A stretch of 64,000 nt of DNA from NCBI GenBank assembly GCA_965223585.1, contig CBDCWW010000008.1:62001-126000 (forward strand). Direction: 5' to 3'. The stretch is from CBDCVN01 sp965223585 (lineage in GTDB: Bacteria > Deinococcota > Deinococci > Deinococcales > Trueperaceae). Below the pieces are notes generated by a model. The model was given only the letters and a program-made list of their open reading frames with translations, had not been told where the DNA came from and did no database searches. Of this stretch, positions 17,879 to 25,444 are shown one piece after another; positions within the stretch are counted from its first letter, which is position 1; the number at the start of each line of letters is the position of its first letter. The position numbers and the translations under genes are program-made.

Positions 17879-19144
17879 TTATCTATTAAAGTGTAGGCGC
17901 ACTTTAAGCCCATCACGTGGGAAAAGGCTAATGGCAACTCTCTTAGTCACAGAGCTTTTTTCCAGTAGTTCAAATTCTACATTCTGTGCTACAAGGGCCA
18001 AAAGCAATTGAGATTCTAACATAGCCAAGTGCTTACCTAGACAGTGCCTTTGTCCTAATCCAAAAGGTATATAGGCTCTTTTGGGAAAGTTTTTCTTGTC
18101 CAAAAAACGCTCGGGTTGAAATTTATTGGGCTCAGACCAGAATTTTCTATGGTGGTGAATGTTGTAAATACTTACTAAGATCCTCGAGCCCTGAGGAATA
18201 TCAAAGCCAGCTAATTTAGTATCCTCTTTAGCAACTCGAGGACAAGAAGGAATAGTAGGATAAAGCCTCAAACTCTCTTTGATTATAGCCAAGGTGTAAG
18301 GTAGTTTTTCTAAATCTTCACTACAGGGTACACGACCTTCTAAAACCTTAGCTAATTCTTGCTTTAGGATAACCAGTTGTTCAGGGTGTTTAATAAGGCA
18401 ATACAAACTCCATGTAAGTGCAGCAGCTGTAGTTTCATGACCTGCTGAAAATATCGTCAAAATTTCATCACGAAGTTGTTTAGTGCTCATTGCCTCGCCA
18501 GTATCTATGTCCCTTGCAGCTAATAGCATATCAAGTAAGTCACCATTAACTAGAGCATTTAAGCGACGTTCCTCAATATAGCCATAAACCTTAGCATCAA
18601 GCCTTGCTAATTCTTGACGTACCTGACTAGCCCTAGCTGTTGCCAAACTTAAAGGCACAATTATAGGCTCTCTAGGTAGAGGTTTACTAAATACTAGGTC
18701 ATAAATGATGTCTAGAGTAATAGTTAACATATCTTGATAAAGATCAATGACTTGTCCATCCTTTGCTTGCCAACTCTCAAGCAACCTTTCTCCTGCCTCA
18801 AGTATTTTGTTTGTCATTTTCATAACTGACTTATAACTAAATAGTGGCTGAAGTAATTTGCGTTGGCTAAGCCAAGAGGAATGATTTGTGTTGGTGAGCA
18901 GGCCTTGGCCTAGTATGGGTTGTAGACTCGAGCGTTTACCATAACCACCAAGTTTGACAAAGAGTTCCTTTTTATGAACCAAGATTTCCTCGGCTAACTC
19001 TGGGCTACTAGCCAACATCATATTTTTACCTAAAGGTATACGTACCAAATCACCATAGTGATTGTGAGCATAGGTTATTATTTTTAGAAAATCTTTACCC
19101 AAAGGAATTATTTCATCTTTAGGCACTAAGGGAGGTAACTTCAT
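17879..19144 (-). CDS. Cytochrome P450
   Basis: A 421-residue P450 with all core motifs: I-helix AGHETTAAALTWSLYCLIKH near residue 245, K-helix ESLRLYP, PERF meander FQPERFL, and heme-binding FGLGQRHCLGKHLAMLE with the axial cysteine near 368. P450s insert oxygen into substrates. The pattern is of the bacterial E-class resembling Thermus CYP175A1 and CYP120-like enzymes that act on carotenoids or fatty chains, but the substrate cannot be read from sequence. No ferredoxin or reductase gene is adjacent. I choose the ATG at 19144 (MKLPPLVPKDEIIPLG); a longer frame to 19186 adds 14 non-conserved residues. It converges with acnA. Confidence 0.9.
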   Translation of the reverse strand: MKLPPLVPKDEIIPLGKDFLKIITYAHNHYGDLVRIPLGKNMMLASSPELAEEILVHKKELFVKLGGYGKRSSLQPILGQGLLTNTNHSSWLSQRKLLQPLFSYKSVMKMTNKILEAGERLLESWQAKDGQVIDLYQDMLTITLDIIYDLVFSKPLPREPIIVPLSLATARASQVRQELARLDAKVYGYIEERRLNALVNGDLLDMLLAARDIDTGEAMSTKQLRDEILTIFSAGHETTAAALTWSLYCLIKHPEQLVILKQELAKVLEGRVPCSEDLEKLPYTLAIIKESLRLYPTIPSCPRVAKEDTKLAGFDIPQGSRILVSIYNIHHHRKFWSEPNKFQPERFLDKKNFPKRAYIPFGLGQRHCLGKHLAMLESQLLLALVAQNVEFELLEKSSVTKRVAISLFPRDGLKVRLHFNR

Positions 19145-19228
19145 AAGTGGTCTTGTCTTATAGCTCTTTTTGCTGTAGCATATCATTTCATTGGCACTTG
19201 TGGTTACAAGTTGTTAATGTTTGCTTGA

Positions 19229-19305
19229 GGCGATGTAGCTCAGCCGGTAAGAGCGCACGACTCATAATCGTGAGGTCGAGAGTTCAAGTCTCTCCATCGC
19301 TACCA
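19229..19305 (+). tRNA. Elongator tRNA-Met (anticodon CAT)
   Basis: The 77-base sequence folds as a full cloverleaf: acceptor GGCGATG/CATCGCT, D arm GCTC...GAGC, anticodon stem CACGA/TCGTG around the loop CTCATAA (anticodon CAT), and T arm GAGAG/CTCTC around TTCAAGT. The 3' CCA is encoded. The anticodon stem lacks the G-C triplets of initiator tRNA and the layout resembles bacterial elongator tRNA-Met, although tRNA-Ile2 (lysidine) cannot be strictly excluded. Its 3' end abuts an integrase gene, as expected for an integration site. Confidence 0.93.
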
Positions 19306-19335
19306 GAAGAAAGTCCTTTAGAGATGACATAGAGA

Positions 19336-19368
19336 AGTTAAGCTTTTGTGCTTAACTCCTTCTTTTTT
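19336..19368 (+). terminator. Rho-independent terminator after tRNA-Met
   Basis: An 8-bp perfect stem (AGTTAAGC / GCTTAACT, loop TTTTGT) is followed by CCTTC and six Ts on the plus strand, 31 bases after the tRNA. It overlaps the 3' end of the opposite-strand integrase. Confidence 0.75.
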
Positions 19369-20102
19369 GATGAATATACAACCACAATACAACCACAAAG
19401 TTTAATTGACTCATTTATAGCTGGAAGATAATCAAGAATTGACACTTCTTCTTCCTCTTGATGCTCTCTGAAAATGTGACCGTAGGTATCAACAGTAAAC
19501 GAAGGATTTGTATGACCTAAACGCTCTGCCACTTCCATAGATGATTTTCCACCCTGAATTAGCATAGAGGCATGTAAATGCCTAAGATCATGAAGTCTTA
19601 TTTTAGGAAATAGTTCACCATTATCAAGCCTTTCAAGGTCAGTGTTATTTCCTATAGAAATTAGTTCCTCAAGCCATTTATCACGGGTAATTTCTTGTAG
19701 ATTATACCATTCACGCTCGAGGTTACGTGGGTTCATAGCAGTACCCACACTAGAGGGAAATACTAAATCATTATCTTGCCATGTTGCACAATTAGCTCTC
19801 TCAATACCTTGCTTTGCTTTATGTTCTTTTAAAACTGGAATTATATCCCTTGCAAGTCTAATAGTGCGTTCACCCTTTCTGGTTTTTGAAGTAACAACAC
19901 GTAAACGGTTATCGGTAATATGTGACCATTCAAGAGCCAGTAACTCACCACGCCTTAATCCTGTAGCCATTGCCAAATAAAATAGAGCGTAAAGTCTATG
20001 TGTTCGTGCTGTACCTAAAAATTGTATAGCTTCCGAAGGCGTCCAAATAGTTACAGACTTTTTTTCTACCTTCAATGACGACTGGGACAAGTGAGCTATC
20101 AA
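19338..20102 (-). CDS. Tyrosine recombinase/integrase, N-terminally truncated
   Basis: The 254-residue ORF holds the whole catalytic domain: first Arg in GLRRGELLALEW, HxxR in RLHDLRHLHASMLIQGG, the HTN-box LGHTNPSF and the nucleophile in VDTYGHIF. These enzymes cut and rejoin att sites for phages and integrative elements. Full-length members are about 370-390 residues with an N-terminal arm/core-binding domain; here that domain is missing and the frame starts at a TTG overlapping a small membrane-protein frame, consistent with a deletion. The 3' end faces the tRNA-Met gene, marking tRNA-Met as the likely integration site. Probably inactive. No matching att repeat was found further right. Confidence 0.8.
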   Translation of the reverse strand: MIAHLSQSSLKVEKKSVTIWTPSEAIQFLGTARTHRLYALFYLAMATGLRRGELLALEWSHITDNRLRVVTSKTRKGERTIRLARDIIPVLKEHKAKQGIERANCATWQDNDLVFPSSVGTAMNPRNLEREWYNLQEITRDKWLEELISIGNNTDLERLDNGELFPKIRLHDLRHLHASMLIQGGKSSMEVAERLGHTNPSFTVDTYGHIFREHQEEEEVSILDYLPAINESIKLCGCIVVVYSSKKKELSTKA

Positions 20103-20205
20103 TAGGCTCTACTTTTGGTGGGTTTGAAAAGATTAAGAAAAACATCAATGGGAGCGCAATCCCTCCCACAATCATTAAGGTTAATCCTAAAGATTTTTTA
20201 TTCAC
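19996..20205 (-). CDS. Small membrane protein, fused frame (possible remnant)
   Basis: From a GTG at 20205, preceded by GAGGGG, the frame encodes a membrane helix (LGLTLMIVGGIALPLMFFLI) followed by SNPPKVEPIDSSLVPVV, then runs into the integrase coding region in a different frame. The C-terminal ~25 residues (GRKKVCNYLDAFGSY) are probably read-through produced by the deletion that also shortened the integrase. The start overlaps the stop of the upstream 56-residue gene. Function unknown. Confidence 0.4.
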   Translation of the reverse strand: MNKKSLGLTLMIVGGIALPLMFFLIFSNPPKVEPIDSSLVPVVIEGRKKVCNYLDAFGSYTIFRYSTNT

Positions 20206-20368
20206 TAGCTGACCCCTCGACAATCCTTTTCAATTCCCCAACATGCCTATCATGAGCACCCTTAAGCTCTTCCAAAAGGTGCTTAAGCTCTGTGTAATCA
20301 GAGTCTTTTAAGTGTGCTTGTATTTGTTCGTAGTGTGTCTCAAAAACGGTTTTGTCGTGTACTGTCAT
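20198..20368 (-). CDS. Small hypothetical protein (56 aa)
   Basis: This short helical protein starts at the ATG at 20368 after AAGGTGG and reads MTVHDKTVFETHYEQIQAHL, later YTELKHLLEELKGAHDRHVG. It is charged and probably coiled-coil. Its end overlaps the GTG of the small membrane protein, suggesting an operon with it and with the XRE regulator 14 bases upstream. A related phrase (YNELKHLI) is found in a remnant near 21900, so the element once carried a second copy. Confidence 0.5.
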   Translation of the reverse strand: MTVHDKTVFETHYEQIQAHLKDSDYTELKHLLEELKGAHDRHVGELKRIVEGSASE

Positions 20369-20381
20369 TTCTTACCACCTT

Positions 20382-20582
20382 TTATTTCTTAGGAATAGCA
20401 ACTAGTTTAAGGTCAAGTTCGTCAAGAATCTTGCTCCATGATTTAGAAAGCCTTCCTACCTTACCATTCAGAATATCGCTCAGGTATTGCCCTTTCATCC
20501 CTAATCTTTTTGCTAGGTTAGTGCGATTCATATCCCTCTCGGCTAATTTAGCATTGACTATCTGTCTAATTTCATCGTTCAT
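20382..20582 (-). CDS. XRE-family helix-turn-helix regulator
   Basis: A 66-residue single-domain DNA-binding protein. The helix-turn-helix is recognisable in MNRTNLAKRLGMKGQYLSDI followed by LNGKVGRLSKSWSKILDELD, the usual Cro/CI-type arrangement. Such proteins commonly repress the early genes of phages or integrative elements. It is the first of three closely spaced small minus-strand genes that lead to the truncated integrase, so it may have regulated that operon. Target operators were not identified. Confidence 0.75.
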   Translation of the reverse strand: MNDEIRQIVNAKLAERDMNRTNLAKRLGMKGQYLSDILNGKVGRLSKSWSKILDELDLKLVAIPKK

Positions 20583-20770
20583 AGCAGTTCACCACCTAGA
20601 ACAATCACCAAACCAATTAAAACCTTTTTCATTCCTTACCACCTATCCCGTAGTGCACCCACTACAACTACACGATAGGCAGCAAATAATGATCTAGCAG
20701 ATTAAATTTTCACTCTTAGGCTAATTAATCATGTATTCTTGATTCTGCAAAGTCATAAGGCTCTACTTCG

Positions 20771-20813
20771 AAGTTGGGGTTTTTTGCCCAACGCCTCCAA
20801 AAGGTGCATTTGA
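20771..20813 (+). repeat. Inverted repeat, left copy
   Basis: Bases 20775-20813 are the exact reverse complement of 21689-21727 (39 of 39 by eye), with a few more matches outward after one mismatch. The core reads GCCCAACGCCTCCAAAAGG. The pair encloses the SnoaL-like gene and about 870 bases of other sequence. Confidence 0.85.
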
Positions 20814-20980
20814 GAGCTGATTTGTTTCAGGGGCGGGGTTACCAAGCTCTGCTTGGGGATACACGCCTTGGACGCTCTGTGTCTTTTGTGCAGGTGGTTT
20901 ACAGGTTGCAGGACATGCGGGTATAAAATGTTCAAAATCAACCCGTTTTTAGTGTAATTACTTCTAAAGTTGAAAGTATG

Positions 20981-21385
20981 TCAAGTTGGAACAACACCTA
21001 ATTGTTGCATCATAGTAAAAGTGTCCATTTCCACCCAATGTTCAACCATTTTCCCATCTATAAATCTTACAAAATCATGACCTGTTACAGAGATCTTATT
21101 ATTCGATGCTGGAATCCCCCCGAATTCTCCCTTTTGCGTTCCTGTCAAGCGAAAGCGACCTGCTATCATATCATTTTCTACAATTTGATGCTCATAAGTA
21201 ATAGTAAGATCAGGGAAGGCACTAACGAATGCAGAAACTTTCATTCGATAGCCTTCAATACCAAGTGGAAGTCCCGCAGGGGCGCTATGATCAATAATAT
21301 CTGTTGCTACAAATTCATCAATCGCAGATAGATTTTTCTTATTAAACACTTGCTCTACTAGTTGTTGAGCTCTTTCTTTGGACAT
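20981..21385 (-). CDS. SnoaL-like / ester cyclase family protein
   Basis: This 134-residue protein has the NTF2-like fold signature of SnoaL-type 'ester cyclase' proteins: ATDIIDHSAPAGLPLGIEGY near residues 27-46, AFPDLTITYEHQIVENDMIA, GRFRLTGTQKGEFGGIPASN and the C-terminal VEHWVEMDTFTMMQQLGVVP. Members range from polyketide cyclases to uncharacterised hydrolases; no specific reaction can be assigned. It reads from a GGAGAGG-like site. It is enclosed by a 39-bp perfect inverted repeat and lies inside the decayed integrative region, so it may be cargo. Confidence 0.8.
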   Translation of the reverse strand: MSKERAQQLVEQVFNKKNLSAIDEFVATDIIDHSAPAGLPLGIEGYRMKVSAFVSAFPDLTITYEHQIVENDMIAGRFRLTGTQKGEFGGIPASNNKISVTGHDFVRFIDGKMVEHWVEMDTFTMMQQLGVVPT

Positions 21386-21688
21386 ATTTACCTCTCCAAA
21401 ATATTATGACAAAAAAGAATGAGGGGGGGTGGAGAAATGACAGGACTCCCGAGCAGATTTATTCAAATCAATTCATATTCAACTAATTTTTATTGCTCTT
21501 ATTCCTAAATAAGTTGGTGCTAGTCTCTAAAACTGTACATCTTGAGACATTGTATTTTTGTGTCTCTTTTAATGTATCAAAATAGCTTTCTTGAATTGTT
21601 TTAGGGTTAGTGAGACGTTCATAACCTTACCTCAAGCATTTCTTGGCAAAATACAGCTTTAAGTATCATCACAGAAACAAATTTTGCT

Positions 21689-21727
21689 TCAAATGCACCT
21701 TTTGGAGGCGTTGGGCAAAAAACCCCA
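21689..21727 (-). repeat. Inverted repeat, right copy
   Basis: Reverse complement of 20775-20813, identical over 39 bases. It is part of the decayed ORF fragment at 21689-21858. Confidence 0.85.
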
Positions 21728-21858
21728 AGTTGCTAGCAAAATCCCCATATGCACAAGCCCATGCATGATTGCCTCACCACGTTGCACACTATCAAGTTTT
21801 CCAAAGAACTCATGCTCTAAGTCACTCAGTGTAACTCTATAGGCTTTGCTTACCTTTT
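21689..21858 (-). pseudogene. Decayed ORF fragment
   Basis: The minus strand reads as a protein-like stretch (YRVTLSDLEHEFFGKLDSVQ, then RGEAIMHGLVHMGILLATWG) with a stop just upstream and no start codon. It runs into the inverted repeat. I do not recognise the family. The surrounding 21386-21688 bases show no gene. Confidence 0.3.
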
Positions 21859-21968
21859 ACCACCCTTGGAATCAATTGTCAAAGGATAATTTCCATTAAT
21901 GAGGTGTTTAAGTTCATTGTAGTCTTCCTTAATACTTAGGTAAGTTTCCGAACTGTCATTATCATTGG
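21850..21968 (-). pseudogene. Remnant of a small ORF cut by the IS200-type element
   Basis: The frame reads SSETYLSIKEDYNELKHLIN and ends at a TAA at 21850; its 5' part is lost at the edge of the IS200-type element. The phrase DYNELKHLI resembles DYTELKHLL of the 56-residue gene at 20198-20368. Confidence 0.35.
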
Positions 21969-21969
21969 T

Positions 21970-22580
21970 GGAAACCACTACCTCTGGTAGTGGTCTAGTA
22001 AAAAGTTCTACTAGTTAAGCAATGATGTATTTCCCTAGAAGGTTAAAGAAAGGGAAATACATGCCCAAGAATAGCAGATACAAAAAGTTGTCACACTCAA
22101 TTTACAGTTGTGAGTATCACGTAGTTTTTTGTCCAAAGTATCGTTTTAGAGTGCTGAAGGATGGAGTAGAGGAATCCTTGAAGCAGATAATATACAAGTT
22201 GTGTAGAGAAAAAGATAGAGTAGAGGTGTTAGAACTGAACATAAGAAAGGATCATGTACACATGTTGGTATCAATCCCACCAAAATATTCTGTGTCAGGG
22301 ATAATGGGCTTTATCAAGGGAAAGTCAGCAATAAACATGCTAAAGATGTATGGAAGGAAGTTAAGAGGATATCCGCAAAAGAGCTTATGGAGTAGAGGAT
22401 ATTGTGTAAGCACAGTAGGGTTAGATGAACAAAAGATAAGGAAGTATATACGTTGGCAAGAGCAGAAGGAAAGAGCATTAGAGGCACAACAGAGGAGCCT
22501 ATTTGAGTAGTATCGGGCACTAGCGTCCGATACCCCTTCTAGGGGTTAACAAAACAAGCCACCACCTCTGGTGGTGGTTT
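21970..22580 (+). mobile_element. IS200-type insertion sequence (tnpA only)
   Basis: The element carries one Y1 transposase gene and is bounded by matching hairpins: ACCACTACCTCTGGTAGTGG at 21974-21994 on the left and CCACCACCTCTGGTGGTGG at about 22559-22578 on the right. Further hairpins lie at 22511-22532 (TATCGG...CCGATA) and 22532-22547. No tnpB is present and there are no inverted-repeat ends, as expected for IS200/IS605 elements. Confidence 0.8.
22061..22510 (+). CDS. tnpA: IS200/IS605 family transposase TnpA
   Basis: A 149-residue single-strand DNA transposase of the HUH Y1 class. Visible motifs are the N-terminal YSCEYHVVFCPKYRFRVL strand, the HUH metal site KDHVHMLVSIPP, and the catalytic-tyrosine helix near KIRKYIRWQEQKE. 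The length and motif order match IS200 TnpA. I use the ATG at 22061 (MPKNSRYKKLSHSIYS); a longer frame from 22022 adds 13 residues lying in the left-end hairpin region. It moves by cutting at subterminal hairpins, which are both present. The frame is complete, so it may still be active. Confidence 0.88.
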   Translation: MPKNSRYKKLSHSIYSCEYHVVFCPKYRFRVLKDGVEESLKQIIYKLCREKDRVEVLELNIRKDHVHMLVSIPPKYSVSGIMGFIKGKSAINMLKMYGRKLRGYPQKSLWSRGYCVSTVGLDEQKIRKYIRWQEQKERALEAQQRSLFE

Positions 22581-22681
22581 TATGACTGAGATATATAATG
22601 ACTGGATCATCCTCAAAGATCATGACAATGCTTGCTAGATTAACAATACGCCTGCCGTGGTTTGGAGTAATTAGTGTTACT

Positions 22682-23034
22682 TCAATGAATTGGTTGGTCA
22701 TTGGGTGCTCCATTCTCACCATATAGTTTACCCTGTTGTTTCTTCAAATACCCCTCCTCATCAATCCAAGCTTGAATTACTCTCATGGCTTCTTCATAGC
22801 GCCTGATAGGAATATCATCAAAAGCTGTGATACCAAAGTAAGGCCTAAGCTTCCTGTAAGCTTGCTGATAATGTATGGGCTTACCACCTAAAACATAAGC
22901 ATATTGCTTAATCTTTCCTTGCACAGCAGCACGTTTGACTCCATCTGAACGAATAGGGGTGTTATCAAGTCTAACTGTTAATTCTTGTTGGCCTTGCTCG
23001 AGCTGGGTAACGTTGCTTCCTCTTTTACTTTGTC
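22682..23034 (-). pseudogene. C-terminal remnant of a phage antirepressor (ORF6C-like)
   Basis: An open but start-less frame reads LEQGQQELTVRLDNTPIRSD, then KIKQYAYVLGGKPIHYQQAY, YRKLRPYFGITAFDDIPIRR and YEEAMRVIQAWIDEEGYL. The K-x-Y-x-x-R-x-L-x-x-x-FG and E-A-x-x-x-I-x-x-W pattern is that of the ORF6C/phage antirepressor C-terminal domain. The N-terminal DNA-binding (Ant/BRO) part is missing, and a TGA precedes the fragment. This supports a phage or phage-like origin for the region. Confidence 0.55.
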
Positions 23035-23523
23035 AAAAGGCTTAGGGTTATATAAGTCCATTCCAAAAGTGTTAGTTGATGCAAAAATCTGTGGACAGGG
23101 TTGTCGTTCCCTCTCTAAAAGTTTTATATCAGCGTTACGAAAAATGCATTGTTATAGTCATGAGTTAACCCATTTGATGCTAATCTTAGTAGCTCTATTA
23201 ACTCACCACGATGATCGATTAATCTGAACTGAAGTTAGGTTTGTTTGTAACTTGAGTAATGAACCATCCACAATGAGGAGCAAGAGCCTTCATGTAACCA
23301 CTCCAAAATAGTTTTTTTATCTTGAGTTACAATTTTCGCGATAACTTTGCCGTAAAACTCTGCTTTCATATTACGCTAAATTCTACACAATTTAAATTAG
23401 ATTGTTGGAGTTTTTTCGGCAATCCATTTCCCAGAAAGGACACCCATTTGTCACCAGTTTGTAAAGCAACTCAAAAAATTAGGAAGCTCTTAAATTTATA
23501 TTTGAGATAATAAAAGAAAAGAG

Positions 23524-23563
23524 GCTCTTACCTGTGCGGCGACACCAGGGAAAAGGTAAGAGC
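23524..23563. other. Stem-loop (9-bp perfect stem)
   Basis: GCTCTTACC at 23524-23532 pairs with GGTAAGAGC at 23555-23563 around a 22-base loop. No T-run follows, so it is not a standard terminator. Confidence 0.6.
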
Positions 23564-23604
23564 AACCTAAAAGATACACTAAATCCTAAAAAACCGTAAC
23601 ACTC

Positions 23605-23669
23605 GTTTGTAACTAAATTGTAAGAATCTTGTAAGATCTTTGTAAGAATCTTGTAAGAGTTTCGTAACC
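23605..23669. repeat. Iteron-like cluster of TTGTAAGAATC repeats
   Basis: Six closely spaced 9-12 base units share TGTAAGAnTC or TTGTAA: TTTGTAACTAAA, TTGTAAGAATC, TTGTAAGATC, TTTGTAAGAATC, TTGTAAGAGT and TTCGTAACC. Direct repeats of this spacing resemble replication-initiator binding sites of plasmids and phages. No initiator gene remains nearby. Confidence 0.55.
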
Positions 23670-23705
23670 AACCTCTCTATGTCTTAACTGGTCAAAGAGA
23701 GAATA

Positions 23706-23750
23706 GGATGCTCTTTGTGTTAGCAAGTCTAAAAAGTAGCAAGAGCATCC
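23706..23750. other. Stem-loop (10-bp perfect stem)
   Basis: GGATGCTCTT at 23706-23715 pairs with AAGAGCATCC at 23741-23750. It flanks the iteron-like cluster opposite the stem-loop at 23524. Confidence 0.6.
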
Positions 23751-24209
23751 TAAAACCCTCAGACCCCTCACACAGTCAAAAAACTATATCATTTGTGCCT
23801 TACCATAAGGCATGTGATCTTTGACAATTGAATAGCCACACACCACCTAAGTGAGTTCTTAGTTGCTAAGACGGTAACTGAAGGTGGTGATTGTGGCAAT
23901 TTTATAACTGCTAATCAATATTGTTTTGACTCGAGCAAAAAAGCTAGTCAGAATTTCTCTGGTCGACGTTCATAGTTTTGGGTCAATTACTTCACTTTTA
24001 CCCCTGTTGTATTGCTTAATTGTTTTTTGACTAAGGTTCTTAAGCAATAATACCAAAAGAGAAAACCATGAAAGTAAAAAAGGTACTGACGCAGGATGTT
24101 TTTACTTTTACTAAAAAACCTTACGTAGTTTGAGGGCTTAACATGTCAAACTGTATCGTAGGTAAAATTGAAAAACTGAAGACCCTTGCAGCTCGGTGTA
24201 AAAGAGGTC

Positions 24210-24463
24210 TTATGCGCTCAAGCTAATGAGTTTATTTCGTATAATAAATTTCGCTTTTTTACTTTCATGTGCCGTTTGTGTGCCAACTCTTTCAAAAATG
24301 ATATTTTCAAGCTTTTCAGCACTACCTTGTTGCATGTTAGGTAAAACATGTGAGTAAGTATCTAGAGTAAGCTAAATACTCGAGTGTCCTAATCGCTCAC
24401 TAACAATCTTTGGATGCTCACCAGATTGCAAAAGTAATGTAGCGTGTGTATAGTGTAAGTCAT
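24210..24463 (-). pseudogene. C-terminal fragment of a second tyrosine integrase
   Basis: The minus strand reads YTHATLLLQSGEHPKIVSER, then LGHSSI, a TAG stop, LTLDTYSHVLPNMQQGSAEK and a further ~35 codons to a TAA at 24210. HxxR-derived helix, LGHSS and the DTYSHVLP tyrosine box are integrase hallmarks. The TAG stands where family members usually have Gln (CAG), a nonsense change. The N-terminal two thirds are absent. Confidence 0.7.
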
Positions 24464-24479
24464 ACACAAGTTACATGGC

Positions 24480-24824
24480 TTGTTACTATTGCAATCTGGT
24501 GGGATCGCTGGTATTAGGGATATGGGCGCTTTGGAGTCAGCTATAACTCAACCTTTGATGACGTTTGGTGAAACTGAACTTTATCCTAGTCTAGTTGAAA
24601 AAGCAGCTGCACTTGCTTATTCACTCATTCAAAATCATCCTTTTGTTGATGGTAATAAACGTATAGGTCATGCTGTAATGGAAGTCATGCTAGCACTTAA
24701 TGGTTATGAAATCTAAGCTGAAGTAGATGCACAAGAGCAAATTATTCTTGCTATTGCATCATCTCAAATGTCACGTGGTGAATTATTAAGTTGGCTCGAA
24801 TACCATTTAGTACAATTTAACTAA
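24480..24824 (+). pseudogene. doc: Broken Doc/Fic-type toxin gene
   Basis: The frame encodes IRDMGALESAITQPLMTFGE, then LYPSLVEKAAALAYSLIQ and the Fic motif HPFVDGNKRIGHA, the AMP/phosphate-transfer active site of Doc death-on-curing toxins. The first ~20 residues are missing and an in-frame TAA at 24714-24716 separates the core from the last 35 codons (AEVDAQEQIILAIASS...). No Phd antitoxin gene is adjacent. The 5' junction coincides with a short inverted repeat shared with the integrase fragment, suggesting a rearrangement. Confidence 0.7.
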
Positions 24825-24909
24825 GCACTGCAACAAAAAATCATGTCAATTTACTAGCAAAAGAAGTAAATTGAAGCTATTCTCATGTTAGATTGATAAA
24901 AGAAATATC

Positions 24910-25377
24910 ATGAAACAAACTTTAAGCCAAGCAACTATTATGTTTTTTCTTATTTTTTTTGGACTTTTTGGGTTTGCCCAAACTGATTCAGGACTAGTTA
25001 CACTCGAGAGCACCTATACAATTGAAGAAACCCAAGCCAGACTTGAAGCAGCTATTGAGAATGCTGGTCTGAGGATTATCCTAGTCCTAGATCATGCTGC
25101 AAATGCTGGCAATGTAGAACTAGACTTGCGCCCGACACGGCTAGTTTTGTTTGGTAACCCCAACGTGGGAACACCTCTTATGCAAAGTGCTCAAACAGTT
25201 GCAATTGATCTGCCCCAGAAAATGCTAATTTGGGAAGATGAGCAAGGACACATTTTTGTGTCTTACAATGATCCTATGTACTTAAAAACGAGACATAGTA
25301 TAGAAGATCAAGATCAACGTTTGAATAACATTAGTGGTGCTTTACACAACCTTGCAACAGCAGCTACAACACAATAA
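24910..25377 (+). CDS. DUF302-domain exported protein
   Basis: A 155-residue protein with a signal peptide (MFFLIFFGLFGFAQ, cleavage near residue 23) and a DUF302 domain over about residues 45-120. The domain is recognisable from YTIEETQARLEAAIENAG, the RPTRLVLFGNPNVGTPLMQ core and LPQKMLIWEDEQG. DUF302 proteins are small alpha/beta proteins of unknown role, often exported and sometimes linked to redox or metal stress. It is separated by about 70 bases from the ABC transporter genes on the same strand and may be co-transcribed. Confidence 0.82.
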   Translation: MKQTLSQATIMFFLIFFGLFGFAQTDSGLVTLESTYTIEETQARLEAAIENAGLRIILVLDHAANAGNVELDLRPTRLVLFGNPNVGTPLMQSAQTVAIDLPQKMLIWEDEQGHIFVSYNDPMYLKTRHSIEDQDQRLNNISGALHNLATAATTQ

Positions 25378-25444
25378 TACTATCAGTGATTACAATAGGA
25401 TTAACACAAATTTATAATGGCAAACTGTCCCTGAAAGTCTTTTA

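Larger units (their letters stand above)
23035..24209. other. Decayed noncoding part of the integrative element
   Basis: No supportable gene is found in about 1.2 kb. It holds two stem-loops and a cluster of iteron-like repeats (listed separately). Short frames here lack ribosome binding sites and recognisable domains. Confidence 0.5.

Noticed and set aside
20771..21727. The 39-bp inverted repeat as a giant attC-like site, since its arms contain GCCCAAC and GTTGGGC
   Set aside because: The arms are 868 bases apart, identical and enclose a whole gene, unlike the ~112-bp sites of the arrays and unlike attC asymmetry.
23322..23510. 62-codon plus-strand frame in the decayed element
   Set aside because: No binding site, no family signature, surrounded by remnants; not supportable as a gene.
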